Of a stretch of DNA of 11,798 nt, positions 6,545-11,798 are shown piece by piece. The number at the start of each line of letters is the position of its first letter. The stretch's first letter is position 1. The stretch is from positions 1 to 11,798 of the forward strand of contig JBGTKH010000439.1 of assembly GCA_041744735.1 (NCBI GenBank), given 5' to 3'. Made by a program: the position numbers and the translations under genes. The notes under the pieces are model-generated. The model saw only the letters and a program-made list of their open reading frames with translations, had not been told where the DNA came from and did not search any database. Source of the stretch: JBGTKH01 sp041744735. Its GTDB lineage: Bacteria; Planctomycetota; Planctomycetia; Pirellulales; Pirellulaceae.

Positions 6545-7372
6545 GTGCAAGTTGAAATGATCCAAAAGAGAACAATGGGCCGACTCGGATTGCTGGCGGC
6601 CGCGGCGGTGTTATGTTTCGGCGCGGTGTGGCTCGTCGCTGATTCCGCCTCACTTTGGCGCGACGGGCCTCCGCGTGACGACGGCGCTTCCGAGCAAGCG
6701 TCGGCAGCGCCCGTCGTCCGCGACTGGGTGTATGTTGAAGATTTTCCGGAGAGCATCGCCGTCTTCGAGTCGGTCTTCTGGGAACCGCGAGATACGACCA
6801 GCCTGCGAGAACTGATCCGCACCACGCCGCTGGTCAAAGACAAAACGATTCTGGAAATCGGCACCGGCTCTGGGCTAGTGTCGCTGTGTTGTCTGACCGC
6901 CGGCGCCGAGCGTGTTGTGGCCACCGACGTAAACCCATCCGCAGTACTCAACGCCCGCTACAACGCCGAGCGGCTGGGCGTCGCTGATCGGCTCGACGTG
7001 CGACTCGTGCCGTTAGACAACGCCGGCGCCTTCTCCGTAATCGACGATTACGAAACATTCGACCTGATCATCTCCAACCCGCCGTGGGAAGACGCCACTC
7101 CGCGCGCGATCGACCAATATGCGCTCTACGACCCCGGCTTCGCCTTGCTGCGCTCAATGCTGAAGGACTTGCGCAAGCACTTGAAACCAAACGGCCGAGC
7201 GCTGCTCGCCTACGGCTGCCGCAACGCCATCACGGCGTTATTAGAACTTGCGCCACAACACAACTTAGCCGTGAAGATCCTCGACGACCGTGATCTAAAC
7301 GCGCTGCCCGAAGTCTTCCTTCCGGGGATATTGCTGGAAGTCACTCCGCTCTCCGATCAAGCGGACGAGTAA
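6545..7372 (+). CDS. Membrane-anchored class I SAM-dependent methyltransferase, 275 aa
   Basis: Predicted S-adenosylmethionine-dependent methyltransferase. The Rossmann core shows motif I LEIGTGSGL (about 103-111), the acidic ribose-binding end of strand 2 in ATDVNPSA (Asp128) and catalytic motif IV SNPPWEDA (about 177-184). NPPW-type motifs are typical of enzymes that methylate amide or exocyclic amino nitrogens, such as HemK/PrmC and RsmC-like proteins. The target is unknown. Oddity: residues 13-32 form one hydrophobic helix preceded by Lys and Arg and followed by an acidic, polar linker. The start is uncertain: GTG 6545 has GAGGTGG about 9 nt upstream, while ATGs at 6557 and 6575 keep the helix but have poorer sites. 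It is divergent from the sulfatase with a gap of about 140 nt. Confidence 0.85.
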   Translation: MQVEMIQKRTMGRLGLLAAAAVLCFGAVWLVADSASLWRDGPPRDDGASEQASAAPVVRDWVYVEDFPESIAVFESVFWEPRDTTSLRELIRTTPLVKDKTILEIGTGSGLVSLCCLTAGAERVVATDVNPSAVLNARYNAERLGVADRLDVRLVPLDNAGAFSVIDDYETFDLIISNPPWEDATPRAIDQYALYDPGFALLRSMLKDLRKHLKPNGRALLAYGCRNAITALLELAPQHNLAVKILDDRDLNALPEVFLPGILLEVTPLSDQADE

Positions 7373-7472
7373 ATCGCCGTGGGCCGAATCGCGAGGGAAG
7401 ACCAACATGTGAAGTTATCTTCCGCTGGCTTGCAGCGACATAGTGGTCAGGCTAGTCTGAAATCGTCAATCC

Positions 7473-7479
7473 AGGAGAG
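7473..7479 (+). promoter_or_regulatory. Ribosome-binding site fixing the nucleotidyltransferase start
   Basis: AGGAGAG lies 7 nt upstream of the ATG at 7487. No comparable site precedes the in-frame GTG at 7379, so the extra 36 codons are taken as untranslated. Confidence 0.75.
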
Positions 7480-7486
7480 TCTGCGC

Positions 7487-8119
7487 ATGTTCGGCGATGG
7501 TTCGCTCACATTTCGGGAGTTTGTCATGCGTGAACCGCTACCGCTGGCCACCATCCATGACGCGGTATTGGAGTTCCTGCGCGGCCGCGACGATGCGGCG
7601 CTCTTCGGCGCTCAAGCCGTGAACGCCTACGTGGACGAGCCGCGGATGACCCAGGACGTGGATATCCTGTCACCGCGTGCCGGCGAATTGGCTGAGGAAA
7701 TTCGGCAGCACCTTAACCAAACGTTTCAAATCGCCGCACGCGTGCGATCGGTCCGCGAGGGTCTCGGCTATCGCGTTTACCAAGTTCGCAAACCAAAGAA
7801 CAGGCACTTGGTCGATGTCCGTTCGGTCGCATCGCTGCCTCCCAACCAACGTGTGCACGACGTGCTCGTGCTGACACCGCTGGAATTGATTTGTGCCAAG
7901 TTGCTCAGTATGGCCAACCGGCCGAAGACCGCGAAAGGGCTCATGGATGCCGCGGACTTGCGGCGGCTGTTGCTAACGTTCCCCGAGTTTCATGTTGACC
8001 CCGTTCGCGTTCAAGAGCGCTTGGAGGCATCCGGAGCGGGGCCGAATGTCGTTAAGGCATGGCAAGAGTTTGCATCCGAAGAGATACTGCCTGAAGGAGA
8101 CGAGGACGAGTTCGGATAA
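7487..8119 (+). CDS. Nucleotidyltransferase fold protein, AbiEii/DUF1814-like, 210 aa
   Basis: Predicted polymerase-beta-type nucleotidyltransferase. The core is LFGAQAVNAY (about 39-48), PRMTQDVDIL (about 52-61, with Asp57 and Asp59 as metal ligands) and a likely third acid in HLVDVRSV (Asp110). The later LELICAKLLSMANRPK and DAADLRRLL (about 132-162) match the helical part of AbiEii-like proteins, where a Lys and an Asp-Leu pair are usual. The usual Gly-Gly or Gly-Ser of the first motif is Gly-Ala here. AbiEii toxins normally follow an AbiEi antitoxin. None is present: the upstream gene is a methyltransferase 114 nt away and the downstream gene is convergent. So it may be a stand-alone nucleotidyltransferase, not a toxin. 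Fold assignment is fairly firm; function is open. Confidence 0.8.
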   Translation: MFGDGSLTFREFVMREPLPLATIHDAVLEFLRGRDDAALFGAQAVNAYVDEPRMTQDVDILSPRAGELAEEIRQHLNQTFQIAARVRSVREGLGYRVYQVRKPKNRHLVDVRSVASLPPNQRVHDVLVLTPLELICAKLLSMANRPKTAKGLMDAADLRRLLLTFPEFHVDPVRVQERLEASGAGPNVVKAWQEFASEEILPEGDEDEFG

Positions 8120-8129
8120 AAGGGGATAC

Positions 8130-9527
8130 TCAACTCGCCCGGCGGACTTCGGCGCGTGGAAGTTCCTCGTCGGCCAACAGATCAGCGTTGCGGTAGAGGC
8201 CCAGCGGGAAGCGGAGAATGCGCAGCGGTGTGGCACCGACTAATTCCATGACGACGTGCCGCGTGCCGTGCGATGCCGGTTCTTGCACGCGCCGAGCCAG
8301 CACCAGGGCGAAGAGGCGGAGGACGAGACTGGCGGCGAACAACACGTGGAAGCCGACGATCGTGAAACTGCCCCAGGATAAACTCCACGAACCGATCAGC
8401 GTCAACAGCAACCCGGCCACGATGGCCGTGATCCCGCCGACGGTCCCCGCGACGGCCGTGCCGGCGGCGATGAACATCGAACGGTTTTCGCTCGGCGAAT
8501 TCTTCAGCAGGAAGCCGTTGTTGGCGATTGCGATGCCGGCGTTCAGTTGCGCGTCGGCCATCAACACGGGCATGAGAAACCAAAACGCGAGCGTCGGGTC
8601 GCCGGGCGTGCACAACAGGGCCAGCATGTTCAGGGCCTTGAACGCCGTGCACAAGATCAACATCGGCCGGTGTCCGAACTTCTCCACCCAGTGTCCCAGC
8701 CGGCCGGACATCAACGCTCCGCCGACCCACGACGCGGCCCACAACAACAGCACGTTGTAGACATGCATCCCGACGTGTTCGAGCAAGTACAGGCTGATGA
8801 ACGGCGCGCCGACCATCGCGGCGAAATGCCAGAAGCAGGTGTACTCGATATACGAACGGAATTGTGGGTCTTTGAACGGCGCCGTGAGCACGCGGCCGAG
8901 CTTCGGCTGCGGCACGGCGCTGACCGGCGGCTCTTCAATCTTCAAAAAGAACAGAATGTCCACCACTCCTAGCACGGCCGCCACTCCCGTGAGCACCGCA
9001 AACGCCGGCACGAATTCCAGGCCGCTCTTGTACAGCAGCAGCGCGCCGCCAAACAGCGACACCGCGGCGCTCCATTGCATCCACACATGCCGCCGGCCCC
9101 AGAACTGGCTCAGCCCGCGATGCGGCAGATAGTCTCCCATCCACGACAGCCACAACGGCGAACAGAAATGCAGCATCGCGTGATTCACCGCCGTGACCGC
9201 GATCAGCCCCCACAGCCACACGCCCGCTGACGCGCCGGACCAAAACACCGCGCCCAGCGCCACCGGCACGTACACCAGCCGCTGGGCAATCGACAACCAG
9301 AACCACAACCGGCGGCGATATCGCAAATGGTTGACTACCACTGCCGCCAAGAATTGCATGAACAGCGTACCGGTGGGCAGAGCGCCCAGCAGACCGATGT
9401 GCAGTCCCGTCGCGCCGTGTGCGCGCGCGAATTCGATCGTCGCCGGAGACATCGTAAGCTGCGTGTACGCCATGGCCAGACAGCCGGCGACAATAATTGC
9501 CCGTTGGGCAGAGGACAAAGACCACAC
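8130..9527 (-). CDS. Major facilitator superfamily (MFS) transporter, 465 aa
   Basis: Inner-membrane secondary transporter of unknown substrate. The protein is hydrophobic throughout, with about 11-12 predicted membrane helices. A central cytoplasmic loop (about 196-225) divides two six-helix halves. Motif A-like loops occur at NHLRYRRRLW (about 66-75) and GRLGHWVEKFGHRP (about 275-288). A soluble tail of about 55 residues follows the last helix. The start is GTG at 9527: a stop lies a few codons upstream in frame, so the protein cannot be longer. No Shine-Dalgarno is visible. The first internal ATG (residue 19) would remove half of the first helix. The stop is only 10 nt from the stop of the convergent nucleotidyltransferase gene. 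No neighbour suggests a substrate. Confidence 0.9.
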   Translation of the reverse strand: MWSLSSAQRAIIVAGCLAMAYTQLTMSPATIEFARAHGATGLHIGLLGALPTGTLFMQFLAAVVVNHLRYRRRLWFWLSIAQRLVYVPVALGAVFWSGASAGVWLWGLIAVTAVNHAMLHFCSPLWLSWMGDYLPHRGLSQFWGRRHVWMQWSAAVSLFGGALLLYKSGLEFVPAFAVLTGVAAVLGVVDILFFLKIEEPPVSAVPQPKLGRVLTAPFKDPQFRSYIEYTCFWHFAAMVGAPFISLYLLEHVGMHVYNVLLLWAASWVGGALMSGRLGHWVEKFGHRPMLILCTAFKALNMLALLCTPGDPTLAFWFLMPVLMADAQLNAGIAIANNGFLLKNSPSENRSMFIAAGTAVAGTVGGITAIVAGLLLTLIGSWSLSWGSFTIVGFHVLFAASLVLRLFALVLARRVQEPASHGTRHVVMELVGATPLRILRFPLGLYRNADLLADEELPRAEVRRAS

Positions 9528-9655
9528 GGTCGCTGATCAAACTTCAAAGGGTGGGAGTAAGGAATAGCCGTTGCGGGCTGAAGCGGCGAGTGTAGCGACT
9601 TTCGTGTGTCTGGGCGATAGTGAATGACGCCCGGAAAAAACCGCGCTCGATCAGA

Positions 9656-9937
9656 CTATTCGACAACCTCTTTGAGCGCATCAGGACATTTGGACCAAGT
9701 GAGCTGATAGGTCGACTCCAGCGGCGCGGGGACGTACGTTTCGGGATCGAGAAAGATGGGCAGTTCGGGCAGCGGATCGCCAACGGCCACGGGCTCGACG
9801 TAGGCCGTCTTCATTTCGCCCCCGCGATAGGCCGCCACCGTGAGCCGCTTGTCCAGCGGCAGCTCGAACGGCTCATCCTGAATTTCGTCCCAGATTGCCT
9901 TGTGAATCCCCTGCGGGTTGCCGCTATGGAAGTTCCA
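9656..9937 (-). pseudogene. 5'-truncated remnant: C-terminal ~93 codons of a paralogous planctomycete family protein
   Basis: An open frame on the minus strand runs from just after a TAA (9938-9940) to TAG at 9656 and has no plausible start at its beginning. It reads NPQGIHKAIWDEI, then LTVAAYRGGEMKTAYVEPVA, PLPELPIFLDPETYVPAPLE, and ends TYQLTWSKCPDALKEVVE. This resembles the C-terminus of a paralogous planctomycete family, several hundred residues long, whose members begin MPIHDWTRV and are often labelled DUF4058 or hypothetical. I make this link from memory. The N-terminal two thirds are absent: the upstream DNA is the intact DUF1080 gene, whose last four codons overlap the remnant. The uninterrupted frame suggests recent truncation. 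A short translated product from GTG 9838 cannot be excluded. Confidence 0.6.
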
Positions 9938-10679
9938 TTATCGCGATGTTCCGGAACTGCACCAGCGATGGCGGGCCGGTCCATTTGCCGTCGCGCAGGG
10001 AGCCGTGATGCTGCAGGGCGAGGCGGCCTTTGCTGGGGATGGCAGGGAGTTGGGCGTTTTCCAGGACTTGTTTGCCGTTCAGTTTGACCCACAGGCGATC
10101 GCCGCGCATGGTGATCTCGAACGTGTTCCACTGGCCGATGTCGTGGTCGGCGTTGGTTTTCGGAGTCACGCCGGCGCGGACTTCCGTCGGCATCGACTTG
10201 TCCATGCGATAGCCGTACACTTCGCCCGAGCCGATCGGCCAGCACCAGATGTTCACCTGCGACTTGCCTTGTCCGCGCACGAAGATTCCTGAATCGGAAT
10301 CGGACACCGACAGTTTGATCTCGTTGCCACTCGCGTCTTTCTTGTGCGTGCCGTCCCAGCGGATAATGGGAACGTTCGGGTTGACGAACGGCGTCTCTTT
10401 GATGCGCCAATCGACTAGCAGCGTGAAGTTGCCGTATTCCTTTTCAGTCCACAGATTCTTGTCGGCCGTTGACTCGCTTTGAGCATCGTAGTCAATCACG
10501 CCGTCGATCACTTTCCAGTGCCCGTTGTCACCTTCGGGCACGATCCAGCCGTCGAGCGTCTTGCCGTTGAACAGCGACACGAAGCCTTCGGGCGTCTCCG
10601 CACACAGCAAGTCCGTACTGCCGGCAAACAGAACGAAAAACAAACACGTAAGACAGATTGGCAAGAGGGAACGTTGCAT
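9924..10679 (-). CDS. Secreted DUF1080 / 3-keto-disaccharide hydrolase domain protein, 251 aa
   Basis: Single-domain member of the 3-keto-disaccharide hydrolase family (PF06439, formerly DUF1080), a concanavalin-like beta-sandwich fold that is very abundant in planctomycetes and proposed to act on oxidised glycosides. Residues 1-27 form a signal peptide with likely cleavage after LLCA. Family signatures are FVSLFNGKTLDGWIV (33-47), EYGNFTLLVDWRI (81-93), SDSGIFVRG (128-136), WNTFEITMRGDRLWVKLNGK (184-203), GRLALQHHG (218-226) and the ending VQFRNIAIMELP. All parts are present, so the gene looks complete. The start ATG 10679 has GGAG 7 nt upstream. It is encoded away from any oxidoreductase that could make keto-sugars. 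The specific substrate is unknown. Confidence 0.95.
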   Translation of the reverse strand: MQRSLLPICLTCLFFVLFAGSTDLLCAETPEGFVSLFNGKTLDGWIVPEGDNGHWKVIDGVIDYDAQSESTADKNLWTEKEYGNFTLLVDWRIKETPFVNPNVPIIRWDGTHKKDASGNEIKLSVSDSDSGIFVRGQGKSQVNIWCWPIGSGEVYGYRMDKSMPTEVRAGVTPKTNADHDIGQWNTFEITMRGDRLWVKLNGKQVLENAQLPAIPSKGRLALQHHGSLRDGKWTGPPSLVQFRNIAIMELP

Positions 10680-10740
10680 GATGGTTCTCCAAGGCTAAAC
10701 AGTGTTTCCACGCGATCGACGCCGGATGTTAATTATAACT

Positions 10741-10797
10741 GGCGAACGTGAGGTGTAAGCCCCACGGTGACCAGCGGGCTTTCGCCCGCCGTTCGCC
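10741..10797. repeat. Structured intergenic element, possible three-way junction / REP-like palindrome
   Basis: Between the spermidine synthase-like gene and the DUF1080 gene, GGCGAAC (10741-10747) pairs with GTTCGCC (10791-10797). Inside lie two further stems: GTGAGG/CCCCAC (10748-10765, one A-C mismatch) and the perfect GCGGGC-TTTC-GCCCGC (10774-10789). Together they can fold as a three-way junction. No T-run follows on either strand, so a classic terminator is unlikely. It could be a dispersed palindromic repeat. Confidence 0.65.
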
Positions 10798-10814
10798 TAG
10801 ATTCGCAAGGTGGG

Positions 10815-11798
10815 CTACTCCAGAATCTGATACAGGTTGCTGTACTGGTCCGTCCACAAGCGAATCGGCGTGTAGGTGCCTTTCACGTCTTCGGCGGCCC
10901 AGCTTATGTTTTCGTCTTCCAAGAAATCGTCATTGTTGGTGACCAACATCCAATCCGATGCTGCGTCTCCTTCGCCTCCTTCATCCTCGCGTTCGACCTT
11001 TACGACGCGCATCTGAAACTCTTCCGCCAAACCGCCAACGACGGGCGTCAGGTCGAGATGCCGGTTGCTGACGTGGACACAGATCACGCCCTGCGGTTGC
11101 AAGTGCCGTAGGTACTGATCGAACGCTTCTTTGGTCAGCAGATGCGCGGGGATTGCGTCGCCGCTGAAAGCATCCAGTACGATCACGTCGTAGTTCTGCG
11201 GCACTTCGCGCTCCAGCGACAGCCGCGCGTCGCCGAACACGATTTCCGTCGTCACGTTTCTCTCTTTACTGTCTTGCAGATACGTGAAATATTGCTTGGC
11301 CAACTCGATCACTTGCGGGTTGATTTCATAGAAGCGGTACACGTCGCCCGGCTGCCCGTGAGCGGCCATCGTCCCGGTGCCCAAGCCGACCACGGCCACG
11401 CGCAGCGCAGTGCGGCGCGGAAAATGATTCACGGTCAGGCCAACGCCGCTGTTCGCATCGTAATACGAGACCGGCGTGGACCGCCAATCGGAACCGAGAT
11501 TCTGATAGCCGTGCATAATCCCGCCGTGAAACAGCGCCCGCGCGTGCTGCTCGTCATCATCGGCGTAATACTCCTTAACGCGCAGCACGCCGTAGAAATT
11601 CCGCACGGACACGAGCGACTCGCGGTCGACAGATTCCATCTGTGCCTTGACCACGAACACCAAACCGGCAAAAGCAATCACGCCGGGCACGCACACAAGC
11701 CCCGGAAACTTGTGGAACCACGCTTTCATGGAGCCGGCCAAAAACACGACCGCGGCCAGCACGAACGCCACGACCATCGCCAGATACATTTCAAAATA
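10815..11798 (-). CDS. Membrane-fused spermidine synthase-like protein, C-terminal part; 5' end outside window
   Basis: The visible 327 residues are the C-terminal part of a larger membrane protein: the frame continues to the right edge without a stop, so the internal ATG at 11789 is not taken as the start. Counting from that Met, two membrane helices (about 1-20 and 30-48) precede the conserved RNFYGVLRV (63-71) and LFHGGIMHGYQ (86-96), typical of MFS-type/spermidine synthase fusions. The methyltransferase-like core follows: VAVVGLGTGTM (131-141), acidic YEINP (154-158), FGDARLSL (185-192) and YDVIVLDAFSGDAIP (200-214). The fold is that of spermidine synthases, but the canonical Asp-Ser-Thr-Asp-Pro active-site loop is replaced by DAFSGD. 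Genuine polyamine synthesis is therefore doubtful; proteins of this type have unproven roles. Confidence 0.88.
   Translation of the reverse strand, partial: YFEMYLAMVVAFVLAAVVFLAGSMKAWFHKFPGLVCVPGVIAFAGLVFVVKAQMESVDRESLVSVRNFYGVLRVKEYYADDDEQHARALFHGGIMHGYQNLGSDWRSTPVSYYDANSGVGLTVNHFPRRTALRVAVVGLGTGTMAAHGQPGDVYRFYEINPQVIELAKQYFTYLQDSKERNVTTEIVFGDARLSLEREVPQNYDVIVLDAFSGDAIPAHLLTKEAFDQYLRHLQPQGVICVHVSNRHLDLTPVVGGLAEEFQMRVVKVEREDEGGEGDAASDWMLVTNNDDFLEDENISWAAEDVKGTYTPIRLWTDQYSNLYQILE

Noticed and set aside
7379..7486. Longer nucleotidyltransferase start (GTG at 7379)
   Set aside because: No ribosome-binding site and no recognisable sequence in the added 36 residues. AGGAGAG clearly marks the ATG at 7487.
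7487..8119. Toxin-antitoxin system with the upstream methyltransferase as partner
   Set aside because: The upstream gene is a clear membrane-anchored methyltransferase, not an antitoxin, and the gap of 114 nt with its own ribosome-binding site gives no sign of a toxin-antitoxin operon.
8218..8760. 180-codon plus-strand frame opposite the MFS transporter
   Set aside because: Antisense to membrane-helix coding DNA, with composition typical of a shadow frame and no start signal.
9612..9632. Hairpin GGGCG/CGCCC next to a run of A
   Set aside because: The A-run would need to be a T-run for a plus-strand terminator, and on the minus strand it lies before the stem. The 11-nt loop makes the 5-bp stem weak.

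Overview
The window looks like a piece of a planctomycete chromosome (probably Pirellulales-like, though the order cannot be fixed from sequence alone). The clues are an EF-Tu with a switch I unlike the usual RGITI type, a sigma factor with several N-terminal helix-turn-helix units, a secreted sulfatase, a secreted DUF1080 protein, and a remnant of a paralogous family that I know mainly from planctomycetes. Shine-Dalgarno sequences are often weak. There are no phage, transposase, CRISPR or plasmid genes.

Region 1 (1-924, minus strand) is a tRNA-tuf operon transcribed as tRNA-Thr(UGU), tRNA-Tyr(GUA), tRNA-Gly(UCC), tRNA-Thr(GGU), then tuf, which runs off the left edge. This is the gene order of the E. 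coli thrU-tyrU-glyT-thrT-tufB operon. A plausible promoter lies just upstream of the first tRNA.

Region 2 (1199-3330) holds a sigma-70 family gene on the minus strand, with three predicted HTH units before a compact sigma core that lacks a recognisable region 3. Upstream is a 467-base leader and divergent promoter region.

Region 3 (3331-6402) has a secreted protein of unknown function (plus) converging on a formylglycine-type sulfatase (minus). A long, nearly perfect inverted repeat lies between them.

Region 4 (6545-9527) has a membrane-anchored class I methyltransferase and an orphan AbiEii-like nucleotidyltransferase (both plus), converging on an MFS transporter (minus).

Region 5 (9656-11798, minus) has a truncated gene remnant abutting a DUF1080/3-keto-disaccharide hydrolase-like gene, a structured intergenic repeat, and the C-terminal part of a membrane-fused spermidine synthase-like protein that runs off the right edge.

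Functionally, the left part is core translation and transcription machinery. The rest is accessory: sulfated-glycan and sugar-derivative catabolism (sulfatase, DUF1080) plus unlinked single genes. I see no multi-gene defence or biosynthetic system. The most unusual items are the multi-HTH sigma factor, the methyltransferase whose predicted topology puts its catalytic domain outside the cytoplasm, and the two intergenic palindromic elements.
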